21,103 nt of DNA from Baffinella frigidus (GCA_026770585.1 MU646303.1:805361-826463); one strand, 5' to 3'. Counted from the first letter of the stretch, positions 1 through 8,722 are shown. Made by a program: numbers and translations. Notes: generated by a model from the sequence alone, not told the origin.

Positions 1-17
1 GGGGGGGGGGGGGGGGG
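1..17. repeat. poly-G run at window edge
   Basis: Seventeen consecutive G at the first base of the window. Similar G/C homopolymers occur elsewhere (about 310-320, 13655-13680, 20981-20994). It may be real low-complexity DNA or a contig-end artefact. Confidence 0.9.
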
Positions 18-65
18 TAGAGGGCAGCGTTGGAGCTGCGCGGGTGGTGTGATCATGTGGAATCA

Positions 66-281
66 ATGAATGTATATCCCTTAAGTGGTGGACGGGCGAT
101 TGATCGCCTTCACTCGCCCTAGGCAGGTCCTAGGGCCCTACCGTAGGGCGTATGAACCTGCTCGCCACTTACGGGATGCCCCTCGCGTGGCCAGACAGTC
201 AGATTTGACTGCCAAGAGGTCCTAGGCAGGTCCTGGGGCCCTACGGTAGGGCGTATGAGCCTACTGGCCACTGAAGGGATG
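66..281. repeat. palindrome-rich repeat module, two copies
   Basis: A 36-bp block beginning CCTAGGCAGGTCCT and ending GTAGGGCGTAT lies at 118-153 and again at 221-256, 103 bp apart. It is made of short palindromes (CCTAGG, AGGGCCCT, CCTACSGTAGG). Around it, the motif ATCCCTTAAGTGG at about 69-81 recurs inverted as CCACTTACGGGAT (about 163-175) and CCACTGAAGGGAT (about 268-280), so each block sits between inverted copies. A third copy of the block is at 11997-12032. No coding potential is seen. Confidence 0.75.
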
Positions 282-402
282 TAAAGGGGTGTCTTGCGCA
301 TAAGAAACCGCCCCCCCCCCAGGACCGCCCTAGGACTCTAGGCATGGTCCTCCTGTAGGATCCTAAGGGGGGGCGGTTTCTCATGAGCGAGGTACCAACA
401 AC
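282..402. mobile_element. inverted-repeat element (MITE-like), diverged copy
   Basis: The left arm at 282-312 ends in GCATAAGAAACCGCC. The right arm starting at 372 reads GGCGGTTTCTCATGAGCGAG. The arms are those of the perfect 118-bp element at 12092-12209, here with several mismatches in the left arm and the distal right arm lost. The interior has the same CCTAGG/TAGGATCC palindromes. It is non-autonomous with no reading frame; its relation to a transposase family is unknown. Confidence 0.75.
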
Positions 403-467
403 CTAAGCACTGGTACGCTCGATACCACCAACACCCAGCCACACACACGTTCATGTGCATGATATCA

Positions 468-473
468 TTTATT
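468..473 (-). promoter_or_regulatory. poly(A) signal for RWP-RK gene
   Basis: AATAAA on the minus strand, about 50 nt past the stop codon at 523-525, in the context CTTGAATAAATGATATC. Placement fits a canonical cleavage/polyadenylation hexamer. Confidence 0.5.
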
Positions 474-522
474 CAAGTTCGTTGTGCAATAGGCTCCTCG
501 CGCCCAGCGTCTGCAGAGGTGA

Positions 523-1398
523 TCAGCCCTCGAGGTCCAAGCCCTCGACGACCGCCTCGAGCTCGGAGAGGTGGCGCGCGGCCTTGGCCTGCGTCGCGCA
601 GCCCGAGGAGAGCGAGTCCAGGTAGTCCATCACCGCGTCGACGACGTGCGTGTTCTGGCCGTTCGATGCGGGGGTGGCGGCGGCGGCCATGGAGGAGGAG
701 GAGGAGGAGAAGGAGGAGAAGGAGGAAAAGGACGGGCTGGGAAGGTTGACGTAGCAAGGAGGCATCATGGACGGCAGCGCAGGGGGCTGAGGAGAGGCAT
801 GGTAGGAAGAGACGACGGCGACACCGAGCCCCGGAGAAGAAGTAAAGCGATGGGGCGTCTCTTGGAATGATGAGGGCGCGGAGGAGCCCCGGGAGAACGT
901 CGTGGGCGCATCCCCCTCCCAGCCGCTACCCAGAAGCGGGCGCCGGTAGGGCCACCCTTTGAGCCCGGCGCGGCGACACACTTTTTTGAACGTGGTAGAG
1001 CAAAGACCCAGCATCTGCGCCGCCTTCTCGCGCGGGAGATGCGTCATGTTGTCGAGGATCGAGCGGTCCACAAACACAGCCCGGCTTCGCGGCGCGCCCT
1101 TAGCACAGGCTCCTGTGTCCTCCTCGTTGGAGCACGAGACAGCCCGTGAAAGGCGCCCGGTGGTTGCCCACGCCGCAGAGGCGGGTTTTTCAAAGAGATC
1201 ATCCGTGCTGGACGGATCGTTGAACATCGACGAGTCTTCGTCGAGCCAGTTGGATTCTGCCATCGTGATCTCGCTGGTGTCCGATACGGTGGGCGACCGT
1301 CCGTGTTGTCCGCGCGTGTTGCCTTTGTCGAGTGAGCCTGGCGTGCTGAGGTTGCTGGCTTGCACGGAGGTGTCGGGAGAGTCAAGAGTGCGTGTCAC
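523..1398 (-). CDS. RWP-RK domain transcription factor
   Basis: A single open frame of 291 residues. Residues about 109-153 form an RWP-RK DNA-binding domain: RSILDNMTHLPREKAAQMLG, then a helix with CSTTFKKVCRRAGL, then the signature KGWPYRR (canonical RWPYRK, with the first R replaced by G). Plant and algal RWP-RK proteins (NLP/RKD/MID class) act in the nucleus on nitrogen-response and gamete genes. This one has no visible PB1 or GAF region and is RKD-sized. The flanks are low complexity, and residues 222-236 are nearly all Ser/Phe, encoded by a GGA/GAA microsatellite. A C-terminal acidic-hydrophobic helix (about 250-287) could mediate dimerisation. The start is the first ATG of the frame, with a second Met at residue 46. 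A poly(A) hexamer follows the stop. The family call is firm; the biological role is not inferable. Confidence 0.88.
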   Translation of the reverse strand: MTRTLDSPDTSVQASNLSTPGSLDKGNTRGQHGRSPTVSDTSEITMAESNWLDEDSSMFNDPSSTDDLFEKPASAAWATTGRLSRAVSCSNEEDTGACAKGAPRSRAVFVDRSILDNMTHLPREKAAQMLGLCSTTFKKVCRRAGLKGWPYRRPLLGSGWEGDAPTTFSRGSSAPSSFQETPHRFTSSPGLGVAVVSSYHASPQPPALPSMMPPCYVNLPSPSFSSFSSFSSSSSSMAAAATPASNGQNTHVVDAVMDYLDSLSSGCATQAKAARHLSELEAVVEGLDLEG

Positions 1399-2250
1399 AA
1401 AAGGAGTGGGGTGATGATGAGAAGCGAGCTGAAACGAATTTGATAATAATTAGTAAGGAGCTCTCGAGGGGTTTTGCGGGGTGCAAAAGGGGTTTTGCGG
1501 GGTGTTGCCTGTTCCATCACGAATCTGTGGTAAAGTGGAGTATGGTGGCCCTCGATCAGATAGATGGACTTTTAAGGTGGCCAGGTCTGAGCTGAACCGT
1601 TGCGAACTCAAAGACGAAAATCCTCAGAATATTCGAGAACCAAAAAAAATGCAGTTTACTACGAGCCTCTGGTCATGAATCAATCGTGTGTCGTGACCCG
1701 TGATCGCTCGAAATGACGAAACGGTCTGTTCGGAATGTTCGGAACCGTGTTCCTCCTCATTCGCACCTGGTGTGTACACAATCATAAGAACCAAGGGGTA
1801 TTTTTAGAAAAAATACCCCTTGTATTGATAAGAACAAACAATTAATGAAATCCTGATAGTAAGTTTCATTTTTTCAAACATAGATGGACGGTTGACCACC
1901 ACCTGGGGAGATCATGTTTATTTTGAATTTCCAGGTGCAAAAGAAATCCAGTTTACTACAAGCCACCTAGTGATACGTGCCGGCACGGGTCAGGGGGATT
2001 ATCGGGGGATAATTTTTAAAACATAGATGGACGGGTTTTTTTTCCCGCATGACCTTCCAGAACATTCCAGATCAACTGATCCACCCTGGAGGGGACTTGC
2101 GGCCAATCCCGAATAACCCTTTATCGCAAAAGTTGACAGGATTTGTACCACTAAAATACTTATAAGACCGTTTTGTACCAGATCCATTCATCACGGGGGA
2201 CTGAGGGCTCATTCCTTTTCAAGGGGAGTTGACTTAAGAATGCTGCCTCC
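1399..2250. other. AT-rich gene-free spacer with short duplications
   Basis: No credible coding frame. It contains a near-identical 20-mer (AATGCAGTTTACTACGAGCC at 1648-1667, two mismatches to 1945-1964) and a 15-mer AACATAGATGGACGG at 1877-1891 and 2020-2034. A small hairpin ATTATC-GGGG-GATAAT lies at 1998-2013. Base composition is clearly more AT-rich than the flanking genes. Confidence 0.7.
1792..1822. repeat. perfect 14-bp hairpin
   Basis: CAAGGGGTATTTTT at 1792-1805 and its exact complement at 1809-1822, with loop AGA. It lies about 390 bp upstream of the RWP-RK start, so it could be a promoter structure or the remnant of a foldback element. Confidence 0.85.
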
Positions 2251-2272
2251 AGGGTGGCAAAGATTTCCGACT

Positions 2273-2288
2273 GTTTTCCCCAAAAGTC
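2273..2288 (+). repeat. 16-bp repeat, left end of retroelement
   Basis: GTTTTCCCCAAAAGTC, identical and in the same orientation at 7000-7015. With flanking GACT it is quasi-palindromic (GACT-G-TTTT-CCCC-AAAA-GTC). It may be part of the terminal or internal repeats of the YR element. Confidence 0.6.
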
Positions 2289-2467
2289 GTTTTCCGACTG
2301 GTCTCGCTGTCAACTTTCGACCCTAAATGTTGACACGCTGCGGCAAGCTAGCGGCTGCGAGCGTGAGACACGGAGCAGGATACGCTGTAGCTGGCCCGCT
2401 CTGCACTTCGGACCCCGGCACATAGGGTTGCCCCATCCGTCCCGAGGGCCGCCGTGGAGGCGCGCCC

Positions 2468-2473
2468 TTTATT
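2468..2473 (-). promoter_or_regulatory. poly(A) signal for recombinase gene
   Basis: AATAAA on the minus strand, about 75 nt past the recombinase stop, inside the element. Confidence 0.5.
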
Positions 2474-2548
2474 AAATGGAACAGATAGAGCAACCGCTCA
2501 AATCCCCTTTGATTGCCATCCCCATCCCTTGAGCAGGGGATCCCTGGC

Positions 2549-4108
2549 TCAGGGGATGTGGATGGCGGCGACGGCGACTGCGGCGTAGTAGAACTCTTGG
2601 GCGGAGTACATCGGTGAAGTACTCCGGAGTTCTTGCCCGTCCTCGAACTCCCCGAAGAAGAGGCGCGCGGCTTGCGCGGAGGACGGCGAAAGTGGCGGCG
2701 GCGCTGCTTGAGGTGCGATCGCCGTGTGGAACTCCCGAAGCCCGTGAGCGTGCTTGCGGAGTGCGACCTCGTCGTCGATGTAGCGGCGGAAGCCCTTGTC
2801 GCTGCGCCAGCGTCCTTGGACCTTGGCAAAACGTTCGGCCAAGCCGCAGCGTATGGTTTCTGAGACTAACCCGCGACGAGGCGAGTGCGTGGCGATGGTG
2901 CTTGGATCGAGGCCGAGCGCCGACGCCCACTGCTTGAGGCGGTTGTTGTACGCGTTGTAGGCCGTAGAAGCTTGCGCGGGGTTGAGGCCCCAGCTGTGGT
3001 GCGAGCCCGCGCGAGACTCCCGCTCTCCTGGCGCCGGGAAGACGTGTCCTGAAGCCGTCGTGGTCCAGAGCATGACGAGAGGAACTTCGGAGAGTCGTAG
3101 GTCTCCTTGCTCGTCGCGCCAGGGAGCGTAGTTGGCGCGCTCTTGGTCGGAGAGCGCGTCCCAGGTAGAGAAGACGGTCACGATGTAGCGATTGATGAGC
3201 GCGTCAGCCGACCACGGGTCTTGGGAAGGCAGAATCGCTGACCACTGGCCCTCGGCGTAGGCGTCCGTCTTGGAGCTGCAGAGGAAGATCCTGATCATCT
3301 CGTCGGAACGGAGGAGATCTCCCAGCCTGATGCCTTTCAGGTCGTCCCACCGTAGCGCCCCTTCAAAGGAGAGCGCCATCAGCACTAGGTGGGAGAGGCA
3401 CTGCGGAGAGGCGTCGCTGCCCCCGAAGAGACACACTGCCTCGCGCACGTGCTCGCTGTAGATTGGAGCCTTGGACTGGTTCTTAAAGCCAAGCTCGCGC
3501 AACCCTGCCTCGTGCATGATCCGTGGAACCAAGTGTTCGTACGGATCGGGTTCGTTTGCGAGCGACGCTGCAAATTTGAGGGCGCTACGCGTGTTGCAGA
3601 GAGAAGAGGCGGTGAAGCCCCCGGCCTCTAGACGCAGGATTTCGTGTGCTAGGAAGTCTGCTAGCTGCCACTCGTTGATTGGGAAAGGCGTGATGCCCAG
3701 CTGTTCGCAGTTGCGCACCCAACGCCTGCACGTGTGGGCATAGGAATCTAGCGTGGAAGACTTGCGGTAGCTCTGAGCTGCGCGCAGGACCAGTGCTTGG
3801 AGGCTCATCTCTGAGACCCCTGCAGGTTGCTCGCGCTGGTACAGGCGAGTGAGGGAGCTGGTGATCAGCTCGAGGCCTACTGCTGTGACGGCCTTATCGG
3901 GGCGGTCATCGGTCCTCCTCTCTTCCCGAAGACGCTGTGACGCGATCTTCAGGGATTCTAGGTCCGACCCCCCCGCAGGGAGGGGTGCGTGTGTGTGTGG
4001 AGGGGGGGCGCTAAGGCCTTGACGCGCCGCGGGTGCGTTCGTAGTGACTCTTGGTGGCAGCAACTTGCTGCGAAACAGAATGCTTCGCTCCCTCAGCGAG
4101 AGCGGCAT
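2549..4108 (-). CDS. tyrosine recombinase of DIRS-type element
   Basis: 519 residues. It catalyses strand cleavage and joining to integrate the circular cDNA of the element. The N-terminal half (about 105-215) is a helical core-binding region (SYRKSSTLDSYAHTCRRW). The catalytic half has Arg253 in EGALRWDDLKGI, Lys280 in SSKTD, His408-x-x-Arg411 in HSPRRG, Trp434 in GRWRSD (the usual second His/Trp position) and nucleophile Tyr443 in FRRYID, spaced as in DIRS/Crypton-type enzymes. All catalytic positions are present and the frame is uninterrupted, so the enzyme could be active. The first in-frame Met at 4108 gives a Pro-rich leader of about 50 residues; translation might start later. It lies 341 nt downstream of the RT gene, whereas RT and YR frames overlap in some DIRS elements. 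The tail (about 465-519) is low complexity. Confidence 0.88.
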   Translation of the reverse strand: MPLSLRERSILFRSKLLPPRVTTNAPAARQGLSAPPPHTHAPLPAGGSDLESLKIASQRLREERRTDDRPDKAVTAVGLELITSSLTRLYQREQPAGVSEMSLQALVLRAAQSYRKSSTLDSYAHTCRRWVRNCEQLGITPFPINEWQLADFLAHEILRLEAGGFTASSLCNTRSALKFAASLANEPDPYEHLVPRIMHEAGLRELGFKNQSKAPIYSEHVREAVCLFGGSDASPQCLSHLVLMALSFEGALRWDDLKGIRLGDLLRSDEMIRIFLCSSKTDAYAEGQWSAILPSQDPWSADALINRYIVTVFSTWDALSDQERANYAPWRDEQGDLRLSEVPLVMLWTTTASGHVFPAPGERESRAGSHHSWGLNPAQASTAYNAYNNRLKQWASALGLDPSTIATHSPRRGLVSETIRCGLAERFAKVQGRWRSDKGFRRYIDDEVALRKHAHGLREFHTAIAPQAAPPPLSPSSAQAARLFFGEFEDGQELRSTSPMYSAQEFYYAAVAVAAIHIP

Positions 4109-4449
4109 CTGCGCACGCGAGCGTTGTGAGCACTTGGAACCTGGTGCGCACGCTTAGCTCGGTGCGAACTTGCTTGGGAGTTTTGCAGTCAACAACTTCT
4201 AGCTGGGCGCGCAGACTTTTCTCGCGCGTGTTTCAAGCAAGCAGTGCTTTCAACCAAACTGAGGCAGAGCTAGCACTCATCCGTGCTACGAATCCGTTGT
4301 GCCTGCCTATCGTTGTCCACGGACATTGTTGCACAAGAAACAATCGGTCTTTGGACATTTGTTCTTGTCCTCGGGACAGGGGCATGGATGCTCTGACTGG
4401 GTTCGCAATTAACGAAACCATGTTTTTGTGAGGCGTGAGAGTTCAAAAT
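4109..4449 (-). other. spacer between RT and recombinase genes
   Basis: 341 nt inside the retroelement. Only a 62-codon minus-strand frame (4233-4421) of no recognised family is present. An imperfect foldback (ACAAGAAACAA near 4330 against TTGTTCTTGT near 4358) is visible. How the second gene is expressed (internal promoter, reinitiation, splicing) is not apparent. AATAAA at 4449-4454 overlaps the RT stop codon. Confidence 0.55.
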
Positions 4450-6678
4450 TTATTCAAAGTTGATTTGTAGGGCAAGGAGGTTTCCTCGCGGGAGATGCTT
4501 AGCCATTTCTTCCGCTGACTCAGCGTAGCTGCTCGGGTACGCGAGCAGTGACCGCGCGTCTCCTAGTGGGAGCACGCTCTGCACGAAGGGTGCTGGGCCG
4601 TGGTTTGTTCCTTTAGGGAATAACTTCGGCCACCAGACCGCGCCGCTCCAGTCTAAAATGACCAAGGTGCCTCTTGCTCGAAACTTCGCCATGTGCTCCA
4701 GCACTAGAGGGACGAGGGCGGGGGGGGGAAACGCGTAGTTGTTTTCCCCCCCCCAAGGCACCGAAAAAGAGTCACACCACTCGTTTCCCACATCGAACCA
4801 CGCTGAATTAAAGCGTGCGAGCTGGGTTGACTCTGAGGACGCGAACCGGTCTATCGTGTGCGGTCCTAGCTCCTTCTCTAGGTAGAGGAAGGTGGGCCGG
4901 TGGAGGCAATAGTCGTATTGCCCCCAGAACCCTAGTTCCTTAGCGTGCGAGAGCCAATCTGCGCGCACGTTTTCCTCTCGCGGGACCCACTTGGGTACCA
5001 TGGTCGCTCCTACGGACTGAAGGTCGTCCAGGAGTGCTATCGCTAAGCGGTGGATCTCAGGTTTGCGAGATCCGCCAAACACTCTGTCTGCGAACCGCGG
5101 GATGGTGCCCCCCAGGCACATCACGCAGGCCTGATTGTCGAACTGCAGCTGAACCGAGAGACCTCGGATCAACAGGCGGAAGACGGAAATGAGCTCGCGC
5201 GCAGCCCACATCTCTCTCAACGTGAAGGACCCCTGGATGAGGTCCGCCGGGAAGGAACCGGTAAACTCCAAACCCTCCATGCCCTGACGCGTGGCACACG
5301 CTAGGGTGAACCCCGGAGGAGCGTTCTGGAGGAGGTTTGCGACCAGCGCGGTGCTGTTCCCGGCGGGAGGAGCCCGAATCCACCCTCCATAGCCGGCAGC
5401 GCCGGCGTCTGTTGCCATGAGCCCGTCGATGGGGATGTCCGGGTGGACTGCCGCGATGTCGCGCCCATCTATCCGTTCGAGGTGTTGGAGCCACCAGCGG
5501 AGTTCGGCGCACGCCTCGGGCGACACGGTCACGATGCGGTCCCAGAGCCTCTTGTCTCGGGGGTCGTCCTCGGGGAAACGCAGCCTCTCGTTCTGTGCCG
5601 CGTAGCAGAAGCGCGTGCGGACCCGCACGTCCGGCCCCAAGCTGATCGTTGATGCTTGCAGGAGGCCGGTGACGCGAGCGACGGCCCGAGCGGTGACGCG
5701 CGGCCGCTGGAGCTCTAAGATGGGCTTGATGGCGGCGAAGATCGCCTCCTTCCTCTTCGGAGAGGTGCGGAACTTCCCGGACGTGAAATCAACCACTGTG
5801 CCTAGGGCTAGGAGCCGCGGCACTGGTTCTGACTCTCCGTGAGTCTTGCTGTGCTGGATTACGAAACCTAGCCGCTCTAAGTGGTAGATTACGAATCGCA
5901 CGTGCGTGCGAGCTTGCTTGGCAGAGCTCGCCGCGCCCGTGGTGTCGTCCATAAATTGAACTAGGTTGAGGCCGTGGTGGGCTCTCCAGTACTTAGTGAC
6001 TACCTTAAGGATTTTTGTGAGAAGGAAAGGAGCGACGCTTAATCCGAATGGGCAGGCGTTGAATTGGTAAAAGCAACCCTCCCATTCGATTCCTAGGAAC
6101 TGGCGGGAATCCTCATGGATTTCTATGTGATAATAGGCCGATTTTAAATCGACCGAGTATCCGTGGGAGGCGCCCGCGAAAACGGTCCTCCCCTCCTTGT
6201 CCAGGCTCTCGAACTTAAATTTGTAAGCCGAGAGATGCTTGTTCAACGGCCTACAGTTGAAAATGAGACGCCGTTTGGGGCCCTGAACGACGACCCCAAG
6301 CGCCATGACGCAGTACAGCGCTGCCTCTGGCACTTGCGACAGGACGCCCATCTCGATGGCGTCCCTGATCGACTCTGACACGAAGCTGGCGTGCTCCGTG
6401 CAGGATGGCTGGTTGGGACGCCTACACCTTTGTGGGGGGCCGTACGGGAATTGGAGGCGGTAACCTCCTTTCCCCACTACGGAGAGCACCAACTTGTCAT
6501 CGGTGATAGCTTGCCAGTTCTCGAACCGCAAGCCTAGTCTGCCTAGCATGTAAGGTAGTGCTGGCGCGTCGGCCGCCAGCGCTGCCTTGCCTGAGGGTTC
6601 GGCGCCTAGGCGCTCGAAGCGCTCATCGTCAGGGGTGTACCCTGGGTGCTCTCCCCCCGCGGACCCATCGTGCGCCAT
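4450..6678 (-). CDS. reverse transcriptase-RNase H of DIRS-type element
   Basis: 742 residues. Reverse transcriptase occupies about 100-300: basic motif KRRLIFNCRPLNKHL (135-149), motif A YSVDLKSAYYHI with Asp177, motif B CPFGLSVAPFLL (209-220), and motif C FMDD (242-245, in place of YxDD), followed by the LGF/LGTVVDF thumb region. RNase H follows at about 415-580 with the full acidic set Asp424 (ATDAGAAGYGGW), Glu489 (TLREMWA), Asp514 (QFDNQA) and Asp574 (ENVRADWLS). The C-terminal extension, IDRFASS, NNYAFPPPALVPLVL and LVILDWSGAVWWPKLF, is typical of DIRS-like polyproteins. It copies element RNA and degrades the hybrid. The frame is open and the catalytic residues intact. No protease or integrase is present, as expected for YR elements. 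The N-terminal 90 residues match nothing I know and may be a reduced gag remnant. Confidence 0.9.
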   Translation of the reverse strand: MAHDGSAGGEHPGYTPDDERFERLGAEPSGKAALAADAPALPYMLGRLGLRFENWQAITDDKLVLSVVGKGGYRLQFPYGPPQRCRRPNQPSCTEHASFVSESIRDAIEMGVLSQVPEAALYCVMALGVVVQGPKRRLIFNCRPLNKHLSAYKFKFESLDKEGRTVFAGASHGYSVDLKSAYYHIEIHEDSRQFLGIEWEGCFYQFNACPFGLSVAPFLLTKILKVVTKYWRAHHGLNLVQFMDDTTGAASSAKQARTHVRFVIYHLERLGFVIQHSKTHGESEPVPRLLALGTVVDFTSGKFRTSPKRKEAIFAAIKPILELQRPRVTARAVARVTGLLQASTISLGPDVRVRTRFCYAAQNERLRFPEDDPRDKRLWDRIVTVSPEACAELRWWLQHLERIDGRDIAAVHPDIPIDGLMATDAGAAGYGGWIRAPPAGNSTALVANLLQNAPPGFTLACATRQGMEGLEFTGSFPADLIQGSFTLREMWAARELISVFRLLIRGLSVQLQFDNQACVMCLGGTIPRFADRVFGGSRKPEIHRLAIALLDDLQSVGATMVPKWVPREENVRADWLSHAKELGFWGQYDYCLHRPTFLYLEKELGPHTIDRFASSESTQLARFNSAWFDVGNEWCDSFSVPWGGENNYAFPPPALVPLVLEHMAKFRARGTLVILDWSGAVWWPKLFPKGTNHGPAPFVQSVLPLGDARSLLAYPSSYAESAEEMAKHLPRGNLLALQINFE

Positions 6679-6999
6679 GCCACGATTTCGCCTGCCGGTA
6701 GGGCCGCGGCGTCAGCAACGCTGACTGAACCTCCAGCGGGTGGGAGGGTGGGAGCTGGTAGGGGATGCTGTGCCGGAGAAAGGTGAGGTTCTCGGATGAG
6801 GACCTCGGAAAACTTTCCTCGGCTTTGAGCCCAAATTTGGGCGCCAACTGGATTTGCCCGTCCCTTCTGGGACTACCAAATCAGTTAACGCCAACGTTCT
6901 CTTGTTTTTTGAATTTTCAAAAAAGGGAGAGCCGTTGGCTCGGACACTTTTGACCTAAAGTGGCCACCAAGACCGACCAATTCTCAAGAGAATTGCGCA
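6679..6999. other. upstream region of retroelement
   Basis: Leader side of the minus-strand element. It holds a 14-bp perfect palindrome GCCCAAATTTGGGC at 6829-6842 and short overlapping frames without recognisable domains. No gag-like gene or zinc knuckle is visible. Confidence 0.5.
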
Positions 7000-7015
7000 G
7001 TTTTCCCCAAAAGTC
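7000..7015 (+). repeat. 16-bp repeat, right end of retroelement
   Basis: Exact direct copy of 2273-2288 (GTTTTCCCCAAAAGTC), just beyond the RT leader. It is the proposed outer limit of the YR element or part of its split repeats. Confidence 0.6.
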
Positions 7016-7096
7016 CACGATTTCCAAGAGGAGAAAAATGGAGGCCGGGTCCGCTGCGGACCTGTGGCCTTCGCCGGGTCCCCAGGAGGCGGACCG

Positions 7097-7360
7097 GGCA
7101 CCACGCCACACCGTTGGGAAGGTCTTGGCGTGCGCTACCGCAATATATCGACGGGTAGCGCGGCGTCGGTGTGCACCCCGCGTACGGCCTTGGGGACACT
7201 CGGACCGTTACACATGATGTTGGCGGCGGACCCCTGGCCCGCGTCGAGCCCTTCAAGGGCGCGCGGCAGCACACTCCACAACGCTGGGAAGGTTGCGACA
7301 TGCACTACGCGAATGGATCATGCGCCGACGGCGTGCCACCCGCGTCCCACGCAGAGACAC
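7097..7360. repeat. diverged tandem duplication, about 170 bp
   Basis: Segments around CACACCGTTGGGAAGGT (about 7107) and CACAACGCTGGGAAGGT (about 7276) align. Downstream matches follow (GTGCGCTACCGCAATA with ATGCACTACGCGAATG; GTGTGCACCCCGCG with GCGTGCCACCCGCG). No stable coding frame is shared. Confidence 0.55.
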
Positions 7361-8240
7361 TTCCCTTCCCGGCCCAAAATATTGCTGCGCACCTGCGAAG
7401 AGCCGCGTGCTGCTGCTGCCTGATGAACGCGACTGCACGATGAATGCTGCTGCGTGCTGCCCGCGTTCGCGAATCTCCAATGCGGGAGCGCTCTGCCCTG
7501 CCCACCCCCTGCTCACCACACGCCCAATCTCCACCTTGGCAGGCACTCGCGGCATCCTCCTCAACACACGACACCTGCAACACGTACGTGCAAGACTCTC
7601 GCAGTACTTCAAGCTCCCGCCATATCAAATCAAACTCAAATCAACATGAAATCAACATCAAACTCAAATCCCCAACTCGGACAACTCCCTACACCCCACA
7701 CCCCACACACGAGGAGGGAGGGGGGGGGGGTGAAGACGCTGTGACGTGGCCTACGGCCACGCGCACCACCCCCACTGTGGGGCACCACCCGGGCCCCTCA
7801 GCGTTGGTCGCCAAGGTGCCGCCCTGATGCGGAGCGTGGGTCTCGCTCAGGTTGCCCTTGGGAGGATGAGGAGCCTTTGGCCTCATGCGAGGCCTAGGCG
7901 TCACTTGCGGAGCCCCTCCACTGGCCCAAAAGAGGAGTGTGGGGGTAGCTACCGAAGTGATAGTAGAGGGGTCCCACGAGTTATGCGCTCCCAAGGGGTT
8001 GCTCGTGGGACATGGGGGAAGGGGGGGTAGACAGGAGATGGGTTGTATGCACAGCCTGTCTTGTTCTGTTCCTCATGATCATGACGACTACGATGAGATG
8101 AAGGGGGTTTGCCAAGTAAGGGTTGCACAGAATTGTCTGGGCGAAACCTGCTATAGCTCCAGGACCAGCCCCCGCGGCCGTGCTCACCATGACGTTTCGG
8201 TCCACCAGGACGTGGGGACGTGTGTGCTGCTGTACGACGT
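7361..8240. other. gene-free stretch, nothing recognised
   Basis: Several overlapping frames on both strands, none with domain signatures or consistent codon bias. It includes a C/A-rich segment (about 7620-7735) with repeated AAATCAAACTC-like words and a G homopolymer near 7722-7731. Confidence 0.55.
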
Positions 8241-8247
8241 TCATTAA

Positions 8248-8273
8248 AGCTCCATAAGCTCCATAAGCTCCAT
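8248..8273 (+). repeat. CTCCATAAG short tandem repeat
   Basis: Three head-to-tail copies of CTCCATAAG (last one degenerate). The same word recurs as CTCCATAACCTCCATAAG at 8748-8774, flanking the probable exon between them. Confidence 0.75.
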
Positions 8274-8278
8274 GTTCC

Positions 8279-8722
8279 ATGGACATGCAAAGCCTCATGC
8301 TCGGCCTCGGCGGCAGCAGGGGCGGACGCCCGCGGACCCCTCAAATCTGTCGAGCAGCGCCGGGGAGAGATCTTCGCCCGCCAGGCGGGCGAGATCTTCG
8401 CTCCGCCCTGGTGCTCATCAGCCTCTGCGGGTCCGCGCTGCGTCTCACGGGCAAGCACTGGGACCGTGCCATGACCGCTGTGCAGCGGCGTGGCATGGCG
8501 GCGCGCGAAGCCGCGGACATCGAGGAGGAGCGCGCCGCCCAGCTGGCGCCTGCGCTCCCCATCGTCGTCAACGCCTACATGTACCCCGTGGCGTATTCAG
8601 CTCGTTCTAGTGGCCGAGATGTTCTTTCTCCACCCACCCTCTGGGTGGTTCTGGGCTGCTGGAGCCCTCACGTCTCGTCCCACCTGTCCACCTGGCGTAC
8701 AGCGGTCGTGTTTAACAATTAA
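8279..8722 (+). CDS. probable exon(s) of unknown protein
   Basis: The open frame spans the interval, but only about 8400-8590 looks coding. There the third codon positions are almost all G or C, unlike the flanks. It encodes a hydrophobic stretch (LVLISLCGSALRL), then a charged helix (HWDRAMTAVQRRGMAAREAA, then DIEEERAAQLAP), then IVVNAYMYPV. A possible donor GTGGCG follows the codons for MYP near 8589. The 5' part carries a direct repeat GAGATCTTCGC (8367-8377, 8391-8401) around a GC-rich palindrome, so the true start is unclear. I do not recognise a family. A membrane-anchored or coiled-coil protein is one reading, and a decayed gene fragment is equally possible. Confidence 0.3.
   Translation: MDMQSLMLGLGGSRGGRPRTPQICRAAPGRDLRPPGGRDLRSALVLISLCGSALRLTGKHWDRAMTAVQRRGMAAREAADIEEERAAQLAPALPIVVNAYMYPVAYSARSSGRDVLSPPTLWVVLGCWSPHVSSHLSTWRTAVVFNN

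Larger units (their letters stand above)
2273..7015 (-). mobile_element. DIRS-type tyrosine recombinase retrotransposon
   Basis: Two intact minus-strand genes in the order RT-RNase H then tyrosine recombinase identify a YR retrotransposon of the DIRS/PAT/Ngaro group, which integrates by recombinase rather than DDE integrase. The proposed limits are a 16-bp direct repeat GTTTTCCCCAAAAGTC at 2273-2288 and 7000-7015. A second weak similarity, around CAACTTTCGACCCTAAA (about 2310) and CACTTTTGACCTAAAG (about 6948), lies just inside. True ends (split direct or inverted repeats plus internal complementary region) are not resolved. I see no gag gene, no DAM-type methyltransferase and no hydrolase. 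Domain calls are firm; boundaries are tentative. Confidence 0.8.

Noticed and set aside
523-870. Arg/Gly-rich frames antisense to the RWP-RK gene
   Set aside because: Shadow frames of the GGA microsatellite encoding the Ser tract.
6829-6850. Minus-strand TGGCGCCCAAAT resembling a retroviral tRNA primer site
   Set aside because: The element is of the YR class, which does not use such a site. Only the first 8 or 9 bases match and the rest is a GCCCAAATTTGGGC palindrome.
7949-8458. 169-codon minus-strand frame
   Set aside because: No domain. It overlaps the CTCCATAAG repeat (giving SLWSLWSL) and the GC3-biased plus-strand exon.
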